Positions 1 through 8,150 of a stretch of 64,000 nt of DNA are shown here, piece by piece. The notes below the pieces were generated by a model. It was given only the letters and a program-made list of their open reading frames with translations. It was not told the origin of the DNA and ran no database searches. Position 1 is the stretch's first letter. Each line of letters begins with the position of its first letter. Origin of the DNA: Paenibacillus barcinonensis (lineage in GTDB: Bacteria > Bacillota > Bacilli > Paenibacillales > Paenibacillaceae); the NCBI RefSeq assembly GCF_003217495.1, contig NZ_QJSW01000020.1, positions 1-64,000 of the forward strand, given 5' to 3'. The translations under genes and the position numbers were made by a program.

Positions 1-84
1 GTGGCAATTGCCGCTGTAGCGCGTGAACTGATGGGTTTTATTTGGGCGGTTGCCCGAACCATAGAACAGCCGAACGCCCAGTAA
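1..84 (+). CDS. IS110-family transposase, C-terminal fragment cut by window edge
   Basis: The first 27 codons read in frame 1 to a TAA stop at 82-84. The peptide contains AVARELMGFIWAVARTIEQ, which resembles the C-terminus of IS110/IS116/IS902-type transposases (DEDD N-terminal catalytic domain plus a Transposase_20 C-terminal domain). Only this tail is visible because the window begins inside the gene, so activity of the element cannot be judged. The long non-coding stretch that follows fits IS110/IS1111 elements, whose ends carry guide RNAs instead of classical terminal inverted repeats. The family assignment comes from recalled sequence similarity and a short peptide. Confidence 0.7.
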   Translation: MAIAAVARELMGFIWAVARTIEQPNAQ

Positions 85-119
85 TTGGTGTTGCACTCGC
101 TCGAGACGTTCGTTACAAG

Positions 120-330
120 GGGAAAGGGTAAAACCCGGAGCCTTACGCCCGGGGGTTCATGGAAAGGTTCGGGAGAGAATCTGTGTTGATCGTTTGCACC
201 AGGCTCCTGTGTGAGCTGAACGTGCGTTTCTAGCTTACAACCGCTCTCCTTGACGAAGGCATACCATGTGGTAACCAACCCACGGATAGCAGCGTGCCAA
301 CCGTCGCTCGCATATGGACTCCCGCGCTTA
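120..330 (+). ncRNA. Possible IS110 bridge/seek RNA region
   Basis: This non-coding stretch between the transposase stop and the repeat has several complementary segments: GGAGCCT at 137-143 with AGGCTCC at 201-207, GAGAG near 173-177 with CTCTC at 244-248, and CCATGTGG/CCACGG around 263-283. IS110 elements encode a guide RNA that pairs with donor and target DNA; in the IS1111 group it lies downstream of the transposase, as here. That this segment is such an RNA is inference from position and base pairing only. Confidence 0.35.
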
Positions 331-383
331 GGGCTTCGGGCTAAATTGCATCATTTTTGTGTTGGGCTTGACTAAAACGTTCA

Positions 384-582
384 TAGCAACGATCTCAGAT
401 GAGCTTATTTAAGCAAAATAGAGCCTTCTGGAATTCTAACGATCCCCAGAAAGCTTATTTCACCGAAAACACAAGATAAACAGTCATCTTCTCATTAATT
501 TCTAAAAATAAGCTCTCCTGGGATCGTTAGAAATGAAAAACGTTTGATTTCGCCTAAATAGCGTTTGTGGAGATCGTTAGAG
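384..582. repeat. Dispersed nested-palindrome repeat, copy A
   Basis: About 199 bp align end to end with 16004-16202. The unit has four arms built on CTAACGAT / ATCGTTAG: an inner pair at 436-460 and 506-530 is nearly a perfect 25-bp inverted repeat, and an outer pair joins 388-410 with about 556-582. Differences between the two copies often keep pairing, which argues for a structured nucleic acid rather than a coding relic. No open reading frame is shared. The left tip appears truncated by the adjoining IS110-type element. Confidence 0.8.
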
Positions 583-703
583 AAGCAAGACTCCCCGGGA
601 CTACGATATATGGATTAACTTCACAAGCGGATAGCGGTTCATCCCCTTGAAAATTGGATATAAACCAGCTCATGCATGTCGCAACTAAAAAGGCATATGC
701 AAA

Positions 704-745
704 CGGAACGAAACAGAGAATTTCCCCTGGATCGTTCCGCTTTTT
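704..745. terminator. Hairpin 3' of the transglutaminase-like gene
   Basis: CGGAACGA (704-711) pairs with TCGTTCCG (732-739) and is followed by CTTTTT on the + strand. On the - strand, where the neighbouring gene ends at 766, the hairpin is followed only by TTTGCAT, so it is a weak terminator in the direction needed. Confidence 0.4.
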
Positions 746-765
746 GTTTCTGCCTAAGGTGAGGT

Positions 766-1464
766 TCAACCTTTCCTGATACGCCTGACATTTCTATTCA
801 TTAAATGCCGAACCAGGCAGCTGAATATCCTTCTTTTGATCGGACTTAACTTCTGAGGATGAAGAGTGAAGAATTGGTCGGGATGATCAAACGTGCCGAA
901 ATCCTGAACAATGCCTTCTTTTTGTACATAGGTATCATTCTCGTCCCAAAAAATAGCGGGATTCTGAAAATCATCCGTCGCTACGCCATAACCACAAAAT
1001 GAGCCGGTGCATTCGTTAAACTTTTGCTGAAGCTTGGTCAGGTAAGGAAGATCCACAATGAAACCCTCTATATTTAACCACTTGTCGTTGTATAACACCT
1101 CAATCCAGCTATGGATAATCTCTTTCGGAGAAAGGTGATAATACCAGCCAGTCATTGCTCCTTTTTGCAATTGCTTATCAATCGTAAAACCGTGAATTCG
1201 GCAAGGGATGCCCAGCGCTCTGAGCAGTGCCATAAATAAAATGCCTTTGGTATTACATTGTCCATAGCCATCCTGCAATACTTCTGAAGCCGGAATATCA
1301 TCCCTGCGATTATAACCAAATTCAATCTCGTCTCGAACATAGTTATACACGTGCAGGATCTGCTCTTTTACTGGAAGCGAAGCCCACTGACGTCTGCGAA
1401 TGAGGTCCTGAATGGACGAATGATTGAAGTTTAACAATTCCGTTGGCTCGAGATCGTTGTTCAT
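766..1464 (-). CDS. Transglutaminase-like superfamily protein
   Basis: A 232-residue protein with the transglutaminase/protease-like core. Cys70 in GYGQCNTKG starts a helix, His118 lies in IHSWIEV, and an acidic residue follows in WLNIEGFIVD (Glu133 or Asp138), matching the Cys-His-Asp/Glu order of the fold. There is no signal peptide or membrane segment, so it is probably cytoplasmic; bacterial relatives are mostly hydrolases or amidases of unknown substrate. The start at 1464 is preferred over one six codons upstream because AGGAGG lies just before it. It sits 29 bp behind an AraC-family gene on the same strand, suggesting a two-gene operon. Confidence 0.8.
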   Translation of the reverse strand: MNNDLEPTELLNFNHSSIQDLIRRRQWASLPVKEQILHVYNYVRDEIEFGYNRRDDIPASEVLQDGYGQCNTKGILFMALLRALGIPCRIHGFTIDKQLQKGAMTGWYYHLSPKEIIHSWIEVLYNDKWLNIEGFIVDLPYLTKLQQKFNECTGSFCGYGVATDDFQNPAIFWDENDTYVQKEGIVQDFGTFDHPDQFFTLHPQKLSPIKRRIFSCLVRHLMNRNVRRIRKG

Positions 1465-1493
1465 GATGAGCACCTCCTGCAATCATTGTATCG

Positions 1494-2255
1494 TCAGTGC
1501 AGGGAGGAAACTTGCAAAAACACGCTATCTTTACGAATGTCTTTGGCTGTCATACCCAACAATCGCTTACTTGTATTGGCAAAATGGGAGGGTGTATCGA
1601 AGCCGGCAGCCATGGCCGCGTCCGTAATACTCAGTCCTTCAAAAATCAGATAACATGCCTTCTGCAGCTTATGTAAGACGAGATAACCACTAAGGGATAT
1701 TCCTGTATTTTCTTTAAACAGATGTGAGAGCCTGCTGCTCGAAAGACCAAACTGCTCAGCGTAAGTACGAATAGAGTGCTCCGAATCTGTGCATTGTTTC
1801 ATATGTTGAATCAGTGCTTCGATTCGTGTATCCGTAATCGCCGGCGGAGTATAGTCGAGGTTAAACAGCGTCATGAGTTCTTGGAAAAACAAGCCGTAAC
1901 TCTCGGCCGTATGAATTTGCGGCAAACGTTTTTTAATATATTCGGCCATGACCAGACTAAGCTCTGAAGGAAAATTGGCGTATGCCTGTTTGCCCATATA
2001 ATGCTTAAAGGCCGCAGCTATGCTGGAGGTGCTGTCTATTAGAAGCAATACCAGAGGCTGTCCCAAACCTTGCAAACGATGAGTTACATTGGAATTAAGC
2101 ACAATCCCGGAAGTACATATATGTTCTCCCTGAACTTCAATCTTAAAATCAGTTTCTAAAGCGATCGTAACTTGAATAAAGGTATGTTGGTGTGCCTCAG
2201 CATCAATGGTATTGGAATGTACCAGAATATGATGCTGTGCGCCGTATAAGTTCAT
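1494..2255 (-). CDS. AraC-family transcriptional regulator
   Basis: The 253-residue protein has an N-terminal sensor region of about 140 residues and a C-terminal double helix-turn-helix from about residue 150 to 245 (YAEQFGLSSSRLSHLFKE, then ITDAAMAAGFDTPSHFAN), the AraC/XylS arrangement. The ATG at 2255 follows GAGGTGA at good spacing; a TTG codon immediately upstream is less likely. It leads the transglutaminase-like gene and is divergent from the SDR gene, so it may control both. An inverted repeat in the intergenic region is a candidate site. The ligand is unknown. Confidence 0.85.
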   Translation of the reverse strand: MNLYGAQHHILVHSNTIDAEAHQHTFIQVTIALETDFKIEVQGEHICTSGIVLNSNVTHRLQGLGQPLVLLLIDSTSSIAAAFKHYMGKQAYANFPSELSLVMAEYIKKRLPQIHTAESYGLFFQELMTLFNLDYTPPAITDTRIEALIQHMKQCTDSEHSIRTYAEQFGLSSSRLSHLFKENTGISLSGYLVLHKLQKACYLIFEGLSITDAAMAAGFDTPSHFANTSKRLLGMTAKDIRKDSVFLQVSSLH

Positions 2256-2296
2256 CAAACAGGTATCACCTCATAGGGAAATTAAAACAATTATTA

Positions 2297-2332
2297 CTTT
2301 CTATTAGAATACATCAGAAGTGTAATAGAAAG
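2297..2332. promoter_or_regulatory. Perfect 10-bp inverted repeat in divergent intergenic region
   Basis: CTTTCTATTA (2297-2306) and TAATAGAAAG (2323-2332) are exact reverse complements separated by 16 bp. They lie between the AraC-type gene and the SDR gene and upstream of a TATAAT near the SDR start. This is a candidate operator for the adjacent regulator. Confidence 0.45.
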
Positions 2333-2432
2333 GGGAATCAACCATAAATGAAGCATTATCGTTTAATAAGTCAATTCGATTCACTATAATGGATAAGAAC
2401 AATACACGGCTTTACATGAGGAGGTCAAGAGA

Positions 2433-3188
2433 ATGACTCAAAACCAGAGAAAAATTGCAATCATCACCGGTGCCAGCGGCCCGAGAGAGATGGGAAGTGC
2501 CTTTTGCCGAAAGTTAGCTTCACGAGACATAGACATTTTCTTCACACATTACAAGGCTGATCCAGAGTGGATCATAGCATTTCACAAGGAAATAGAGGAC
2601 ATGGGTGTGCGTTGTGCGTCACTGGATGTTGATCTGGCTGAACGTTATGCAGCGAAGCAAGTATATGAACGTGCAGTTGAGAAGCTTGGTCAGCCCTCAA
2701 TTTTGATTAATAATGCGGCTTATTGTGTAAACGCAGATTATCAGGACTTTGACGCTGACCTCATGGACAACCACTATGCCGTTAATATGAGATCTACTTT
2801 TCTCTTATGTACGATCTTTGCCCGTGATTTCGAAAAATCCAGACTAACCTCAGGCAGAATTATCAACATGACGTCTGGACAGGACATATCGCCAATGCCT
2901 GGTGAATTAGCGTATGTTGCGACCAAAGGGGCGATCTCTGCTTTTACCAAGTCCTTATCCCGCGAACTGGCACCACTCAAGATTACTGTAAACGCCGTAA
3001 ACCCGGGGCCGACGGATACAACGTGGATGGATGACTCCATTCGTGATTATCTTTTGCCCAAATTCCCATTGGGACGAATCGGAGCGCCAGAGGATGCAGC
3101 CAACATCATTGATTTTCTGGTGAGTGAAGCAGGGGTGTGGATCACGGGTCAGGTGATTCATTCAGAAGGCGGCTTTATTCGGGAGTAG
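2433..3188 (+). CDS. Short-chain dehydrogenase/reductase (SDR)
   Basis: A 251-residue classical SDR-type NAD(P)-dependent oxidoreductase. TGASGPREMG (from residue 12) is the dinucleotide-binding turn with wider glycine spacing than TGxxxGxG, NNAA (93-96) follows beta4, and the catalytic set is Ser148, Tyr161 and Lys165 (YVATK). The PGP motif and the C-terminal substrate region are complete, so the length is normal. AGGAGG precedes the ATG. It is divergent from the AraC regulator and ends at a strong hairpin. The substrate cannot be told; the family reduces or oxidises sugars, ketones and acyl groups. Confidence 0.9.
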   Translation: MTQNQRKIAIITGASGPREMGSAFCRKLASRDIDIFFTHYKADPEWIIAFHKEIEDMGVRCASLDVDLAERYAAKQVYERAVEKLGQPSILINNAAYCVNADYQDFDADLMDNHYAVNMRSTFLLCTIFARDFEKSRLTSGRIINMTSGQDISPMPGELAYVATKGAISAFTKSLSRELAPLKITVNAVNPGPTDTTWMDDSIRDYLLPKFPLGRIGAPEDAANIIDFLVSEAGVWITGQVIHSEGGFIRE

Positions 3189-3236
3189 TCTGGAAAATAT
3201 CATGAAAATAATTCAAAATTAAGGTCAAACGACAAA

Positions 3237-3266
3237 AAGCTCAGCTGCATCGGCTGGGCTTTTTTG
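3237..3266. terminator. Bidirectional terminator between SDR and ureC
   Basis: AAGCTCAGC (3237-3245) pairs with GCTGGGCTT (3253-3261), with T-runs on the + strand (3260-3265) and A-run 3234-3238 giving Ts on the - strand. It serves the convergent SDR and urease transcripts. Confidence 0.8.
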
Positions 3267-3313
3267 AAGATTAATATAAAGCAATGAATAATTTCGATTA
3301 CACTGTTATCATG

Positions 3314-5026
3314 TCAGCTCAGGAAATACCTTTGGGCCATCGGAAGTTCATCAACGGGCAGGCAATGCAATGTTTCTCCATTAACGGATACGGTGTAATT
3401 TTTCGGATCGACCATAATATTCGGTGTCTCTCCATTCAAAATCATATCTTTCTTGCTGGCTGCCCGACAGCCAGTCACAGGTTTTAATGACTTGCTCAAT
3501 CCGAGAGGGGAGAGGGTGCCGGCATCAATGGAAGCCTGGGAAACAAAGGTCGCACAAATGGCTGAACGTGCCTTGCCATAGCTGCCAAACATAGGTCTGT
3601 ACATGTACGGCTGTGGTGTCGAGATGGTGGAGTTTGGATCTCCCATCACACTATGAATAATCATGCCGCCTTTAATGACAAGCTCGGGCTTCACGCCGAA
3701 GAAGGCGGGTTTCCAGAGGACAAGATCGGCCATTTTACCGACTTCAATCGATCCTACATAAGTGGAGATGCCGTGGGTAATGGCCGGATTAATCGTGTAT
3801 TTGGCAATATAACGTTTGACGCGCGCGTTATCTGCCTGGTTATCACCGGTAAGGGAGCCGCGTTGTTTTTTCATTTTATCCGCTGTCTGCCACGTTCTGA
3901 TCGCTACTTCACCTACACGACCCATTGCCTGTGAATCCGAACTGGTCATACTGATCGCCCCGATATCATGTAAAATATCTTCCGCACCAATCGTCGTTTC
4001 ACGAATTCGTGACGCGGCGAAGGCCACATCCTCGGGAATTTTGGGATCGAGATGATGACAGATCATAAGCATATCCAGATGCTCATCGACCGTATTTCGG
4101 GTGTAAGGCATGGTTGGACTGGTAGAGGAAGGCAGCACGTTAGGCATGGAAGCGACACGTAATAAATCCGGCGCGTGACCACCACCCGCACCTTCCGTAT
4201 GATAGGTATGAATGGCACGACCGTTAAACGACCGCAGGCTGTCCTCTACATATCCGGCCTCATTCAGCGTATCGGTATGGATGTTCACCTGTATATCATA
4301 CTGCTCCGCCACGCTTAAACACTTGTCAATCACATACGGTGTGCTGCCCCAATCCTCATGAATTTTCAATCCGCCGACGCCTGCAAGCACTTGCTCCCTC
4401 AGCGCTTCTGGTCTTGAACTGTTACCGCGGCCAAGCATCACAAAATTCATAGGAAGTGAGTCGAGCGCCTGCAGCATTCGTTCAATGTGCCATACACCCG
4501 AGGTACAGTTGGTCGCGAGTGTTCCCGTAGCTGGACCTGAACCTCCACCGATTATCGTGGTAACACCACTTTGCAGCGCAATCTCAATCTGCTGTGGAGA
4601 AATAAAGTGAACATGGCTGTCTACACCGCCAGCTGTCACGATCAAATTTTCACCAGAGATTACTTCTGTACCAACCCCGATATACATATTCGGATCAACG
4701 CCATCCATCACAAACGGATTCCCAGCTTTTCCAATACCCGCAATTAACCCATCCTTGATCCCGATATCGGCTTTGACGATGCCCCAGGTGTCTATAATGA
4801 CAACGTTGGTAATGACGGTATCCAGCACACCTTCATCCCGTGTCGCCAGAGGGTGCTGGCCCATACCATCCCTGACTGTTTTTCCGCCGCCAAAAACACA
4901 TTCATCTCCGTATACGGTAAAGTCTTTCTCAATCTCAATCTTTAACGAGGTGTCAGCGAGCCGAATCCGGTCTCCTGTCGTAGGGCCATACATGCTTGCA
5001 TACGTTGCACGGTCAATGATGTTCAT
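3314..5026 (-). CDS. ureC: Urease subunit alpha UreC
   Basis: The 570-residue catalytic subunit of urease, which hydrolyses urea to ammonia and carbamate in the cytoplasm. The nickel ligands are all present: His138 and His140 (SHVHF), the Lys221 to be carbamylated (GLKIHEDWG), His250, His276 and Asp364 (TSSDSQAMGR). The flap Cys323-His324-His325 (MICHHLD) is intact and the protein ends with the usual MAQRYFLS. It overlaps the stop of ureAB by 4 bp (ATGA), so the two are co-translated. No ureE, F, G or D lies next to it, although maturation needs nickel delivery. Nitrogen control is suggested by the promoter upstream of ureAB. Confidence 0.97.
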   Translation of the reverse strand: MNIIDRATYASMYGPTTGDRIRLADTSLKIEIEKDFTVYGDECVFGGGKTVRDGMGQHPLATRDEGVLDTVITNVVIIDTWGIVKADIGIKDGLIAGIGKAGNPFVMDGVDPNMYIGVGTEVISGENLIVTAGGVDSHVHFISPQQIEIALQSGVTTIIGGGSGPATGTLATNCTSGVWHIERMLQALDSLPMNFVMLGRGNSSRPEALREQVLAGVGGLKIHEDWGSTPYVIDKCLSVAEQYDIQVNIHTDTLNEAGYVEDSLRSFNGRAIHTYHTEGAGGGHAPDLLRVASMPNVLPSSTSPTMPYTRNTVDEHLDMLMICHHLDPKIPEDVAFAASRIRETTIGAEDILHDIGAISMTSSDSQAMGRVGEVAIRTWQTADKMKKQRGSLTGDNQADNARVKRYIAKYTINPAITHGISTYVGSIEVGKMADLVLWKPAFFGVKPELVIKGGMIIHSVMGDPNSTISTPQPYMYRPMFGSYGKARSAICATFVSQASIDAGTLSPLGLSKSLKPVTGCRAASKKDMILNGETPNIMVDPKNYTVSVNGETLHCLPVDELPMAQRYFLS

Positions 5027-5649
5027 GATTCAACCCTCCCGTTCGTTAATCCGGCAAAACCATAGATTTCCTTCGTACCACCAATCTCAACCAGTGTAAT
5101 CTCATGTGTTTCTCCCGGTTCGAAGCGAACGGAAAGACCTGAAGCAATATCCAGTCGATAGCCTTTGGTGCCTTCCCGGTCAAAGGCTAGGGAAGGGTTT
5201 GTTTCAAAAAAGTGAAAATGTGATCCGACCTGAATCGGCCGACTTCCCGTGTTGGTCACAGAACGCGTAATGCGTTTGCGATCAGGCAGCAGCACAATAG
5301 GATCGTCAGCGAATTCATACTCACCGGGTATAATCGCACCATCTATACGGGTAATGGGCTCATGCACGGTCACCAGCTTCGTTCCATCGGGGAACGTAGC
5401 TTCAATCTGAACCTCACTCAGCAGCTCGGCTACACCATCCATAACCTGTGTTGCAGTCAAAAGGTGACGTGCTTCTTCCATCAGCTGCTTTACGGTTTTT
5501 CCATCTCGCGCACCCTCGACAACAAACCCGGAAATATAAGCTGCGGCTTCCGGATAATTCAGTTGAACTCCCCGTTTCAGACGCTTTTCGGCCATATCCG
5601 CAGCCAGATACATTAGCAGTTTCTCACGTTCCTGTACGGTTAAGTGCAT
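5023..5649 (-). CDS. ureAB: Fused urease gamma/beta subunit UreAB
   Basis: A 208-residue protein in which UreA (gamma, residues about 1-100, starting MHLTVQEREKLL) is joined to UreB (beta, about 105-208, with HFHFFETNPSLAF). Most Bacilli keep these as separate genes; a fusion is known from Helicobacter. The ATG at 5649 is chosen because AAGGAG lies 9 bp before it and because UreA proteins begin at this motif; the reading frame extends upstream but has no support. The gene is first in a two-gene operon with ureC. The promoter and GlnR/TnrA-like site lie 50-100 bp upstream. Confidence 0.93.
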   Translation of the reverse strand: MHLTVQEREKLLMYLAADMAEKRLKRGVQLNYPEAAAYISGFVVEGARDGKTVKQLMEEARHLLTATQVMDGVAELLSEVQIEATFPDGTKLVTVHEPITRIDGAIIPGEYEFADDPIVLLPDRKRITRSVTNTGSRPIQVGSHFHFFETNPSLAFDREGTKGYRLDIASGLSVRFEPGETHEITLVEIGGTKEIYGFAGLTNGRVES

Positions 5650-5697
5650 AGATAGCAGCTCCTTTGTAATCATTTCCAGTTCTTGCTTATGTCTGAA

Positions 5698-5726
5698 AAT
5701 GTAACATGAGAATCGGTTCCAGTCAA
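5698..5726 (-). promoter_or_regulatory. Urease promoter
   Basis: On the - strand TTGACT (5721-5726), a 17-bp spacer and TACATT (5698-5703) form a sigma-A promoter. The predicted transcription start is near 5691, about 40 bp before the ureAB ATG. Confidence 0.6.
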
Positions 5727-5733
5727 ACAAATA

Positions 5734-5750
5734 TGTCAAATAACATAACA
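5734..5750 (-). promoter_or_regulatory. GlnR/TnrA box upstream of urease
   Basis: The - strand reads TGTTATGTTATTTGACA, an exact match to TGTNA-N7-TNACA. Its centre (5742) lies about 51 bp upstream of the predicted start of transcription, the usual place for TnrA activation in Bacillus subtilis, where ureABC is also under nitrogen control. Confidence 0.75.
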
Positions 5751-5963
5751 TCATTAATTGGAATTGTGCGAGATGACAAACAGAGAGGACTTACGGAAAA
5801 TATTTCGTAGTATACGGAGGGCAGATAAAGTATTCTTAAACTTGATGTTTGTCATACTCGACAATATGTTTCTGCAACATCCAATTACGAAACTAAAGTG
5901 TGCACAAATCGTTGCGAAACAGGACCGACAGAACACTATACTTTGATCGAGAGGAGGAATCAG

Positions 5964-6824
5964 ATGGATTGGCTGATGAAAATGAACCGCGCTCTGGATC
6001 ATATTGAAATGAATCTAGCGAATGAGATTGTGCTAAAAGACATTGCTCAGTGTGCCTGCTGCTCGTCCCATCAATTTCAGCGAATGTTCTCGTTTATCAC
6101 TAATGTTTCACTTGCAGAGTATATAAGGAGAAGGCGGCTTACTCTGGCGGCCATCGAACTTCAGAACAGCGATACCAAAGTGGTTGATATTGCAGTCAAG
6201 TACGGCTTCGAATCTCCAGTATCATTTGCAAGAGCATTCTATGCGTTACATGGTGTGAATCCTGCCAAGGCTAGAGAAGAAGGAACAGCCCTCAAAGTCT
6301 ATCCGCGGCTGTCCTTTCTCATCTCGATTAAAGGGGCTGAGCCTGTGAATTATCGGATTGAAACCAAAGAGAGCTTTGAAGTGTTTGGATTGGAGCGCAT
6401 ATTCAGTCTAAATGGACAAGAAACTCCGGCTGACTTCTGGAAGCAAAGTCATGAGAATGGTGAGGTTGAGCGCCTTGCTGCGCATGCAGGAGGAGTGCCT
6501 GATTTCTTGAATCCGCACTATTACCAGGTTCATTCGGTGTGTAGTTATACAGCGACGGAGGAAGAGACATTTCCATATATGCTGTGTGCTTTCAAAAAGG
6601 AAACAAGCACAACCGAAGAGTACACGGTAATCAGTATACCTGTGTATACTTGGGCGATCTTTCCATCCGAGCCGTTTACTTGGGATCAATTTGATGGGGT
6701 CATGGAGACGTTATACCAACGTTTCTTTACCGAATGGCTCCCTACGGCGGGATATGAGCAGGTGAACGGTTTGGAATTCGAAATTACAGGAAGTAAGGAT
6801 GGGCGGCAATTTGCAGAACTTTAG
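5964..6824 (+). CDS. AraC-type regulator with GyrI-like effector domain
   Basis: The 286-residue protein has an N-terminal AraC double HTH (about residues 5-105; LKDIAQCACCSSHQFQRMF and VVDIAVKYGFESPVSFARAF) followed by a GyrI-like small-molecule-binding domain (about 115-280). This is the order seen in Rob/SoxS-like and YdeE-type regulators that sense drugs or hydrophobic compounds. GAGGAGG precedes the ATG at 5964. It is divergent from urease but has its own promoter space, so a role in urease control is not implied. A strong terminator follows. Confidence 0.88.
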   Translation: MDWLMKMNRALDHIEMNLANEIVLKDIAQCACCSSHQFQRMFSFITNVSLAEYIRRRRLTLAAIELQNSDTKVVDIAVKYGFESPVSFARAFYALHGVNPAKAREEGTALKVYPRLSFLISIKGAEPVNYRIETKESFEVFGLERIFSLNGQETPADFWKQSHENGEVERLAAHAGGVPDFLNPHYYQVHSVCSYTATEEETFPYMLCAFKKETSTTEEYTVISIPVYTWAIFPSEPFTWDQFDGVMETLYQRFFTEWLPTAGYEQVNGLEFEITGSKDGRQFAEL

Positions 6825-6872
6825 TTTGCTGTACGCAAAATAACCAATTAAACAGAAATGTCTAATGACAAG

Positions 6873-6897
6873 AGCCGCCAGATTAGCGGCTTTTTTT
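6873..6897 (+). terminator. Rho-independent terminator
   Basis: AGCCGC (6873-6878) pairs with GCGGCT (6886-6891) and runs into seven Ts. It ends the AraC-GyrI transcript. Confidence 0.85.
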
Positions 6898-7033
6898 GTG
6901 TCGAGGACCTTGATCTAACACGCTTGAGAAAAGTTCGGCGCATGACTTGACCTTAGGTCTGTCCCAAGCCTTATGCTTCATGTTGTGTTTGCAACGGCAA
7001 ACATTATTGAGATGCAGAAGGGGAGGTTACAGC

Positions 7034-8122
7034 ATGAACGTACATACGACAAAAGGAAGAATTTTCGGACTGGACTTGGCAAGAGCTCTGGCTGTCATTG
7101 GTATGATCCTGGTCAATTACAAGCTGGCGATGAATGCACAAGCGGCAGGACCGGATTGGCTGCAGACCATAACAGGGCTTTTCGAAGGGCGGGCTTCTGC
7201 GTTATTTGTCATTCTTGCAGGCATAGGAGTAGCGTTAATGACGGCCAAAGCGAGAGCTTCGGAAGGCGAGACTCTACTTCAAACGACACAACGACTACTA
7301 TTTCGCAGAGCTGGATTTCTGTTTGTTACAGGCATGATGTTGCTACTCATCGGTTGGAGTGCAGACATTCTGCATTATTATGCGGTCTTCCTTGTCATTG
7401 CCGCTATGTTAATCAAAACATCCAACTCACATCTGCTCATCGGTACAATAGGCACAGTGATCGTGTCAATCCTTCAATTAATGATGTTGGACTACAGCTA
7501 CGGCTGGTTGGAGAACTACCATCAATATGAGATATTGTGGACATGGAGCGGATTCACACGCAACCTGCTGTTTAACGGGTTTCACCCCATTTTCCCGTGG
7601 CTGGCATTTTTCCTGTTAGGCATGTGGGTGGGCAGAATTGGCTGGCTGACTCAGCGAAAAACCAGAGTGCGTCTGCTTCAGATCTCAGCAAGTGTTGCCG
7701 TAATTACCGAGATGGTTTCCGCATGGCTGGTTCATCGTTTCACCACTACACTGAGCTTCGAGGCAGCGCAGTCACTATTCGGCACCAAGCCCATGCCACC
7801 GAACCCGATATATTTCATCGCGGCAGCTTCATCCGCACTTGCCATGTTAGTGATTTGCATTGAAGTAGCCGAGAGATGGAGGGAGAGAATGTCGGTGCAG
7901 GCATTGATCAGCACAGGACAACTTTCACTTACACATTATGTTGCCCATGTTATGATTGGACTTGTTCCACTTCAATTAACAGGACAATTGGAAAATGGTA
8001 GTGTGGTGTTCTCAACCATCTATGCGTTGATATTTTACGTTGCCGCGATTGTCTTTTCATACTATTGGAAAAAACGTCATAGCCGCGGACCATTGGAACA
8101 ACTAATGCGGAGATGGGAATGA
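7034..8122 (+). CDS. DUF418/YeiB-type multi-pass membrane protein
   Basis: About 362 residues, highly hydrophobic, with roughly ten membrane segments. The N-terminus RIFGLDLARALAVIGMILVNY is the signature opening of the DUF418/YeiB and heparan-N-acetyltransferase-like (DUF1624) group, and the C-terminal part (STGQLSLTHYVAHVMI) matches the DUF418 tail. Members are thought to be acyltransferase-like membrane proteins, but the substrate is unknown. GGGGAGG before 7034 sets the start; the frame is open further upstream without a good ribosome site. It appears to be monocistronic. Confidence 0.8.
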   Translation: MNVHTTKGRIFGLDLARALAVIGMILVNYKLAMNAQAAGPDWLQTITGLFEGRASALFVILAGIGVALMTAKARASEGETLLQTTQRLLFRRAGFLFVTGMMLLLIGWSADILHYYAVFLVIAAMLIKTSNSHLLIGTIGTVIVSILQLMMLDYSYGWLENYHQYEILWTWSGFTRNLLFNGFHPIFPWLAFFLLGMWVGRIGWLTQRKTRVRLLQISASVAVITEMVSAWLVHRFTTTLSFEAAQSLFGTKPMPPNPIYFIAAASSALAMLVICIEVAERWRERMSVQALISTGQLSLTHYVAHVMIGLVPLQLTGQLENGSVVFSTIYALIFYVAAIVFSYYWKKRHSRGPLEQLMRRWE

Positions 8123-8150
8123 GTACATGTGAAGGACAGACTCTATTCAT

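Larger units (their letters stand above)
1..386 (+). mobile_element. 3' portion of an IS110/IS1111-family insertion sequence
   Basis: It comprises the transposase tail (1-84) and about 300 bp of non-coding DNA ending near 386. The right boundary is set by where similarity to the repeat copy at 16004-16202 begins: the repeat's left end CTCTAACGA is present there in full, but here only the last bases (AACGA, 388-392) remain, preceded by unrelated sequence. This suggests the element inserted into the terminal motif of that repeat. The exact end is uncertain by about 10 bp, and the left end lies outside the window. Confidence 0.55.

Noticed and set aside
554..769. 71-codon open frame on the - strand
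   Set aside because: It overlaps repeat copy A and the hairpin after the transglutaminase-like gene, has no ribosome site and shows no family resemblance.
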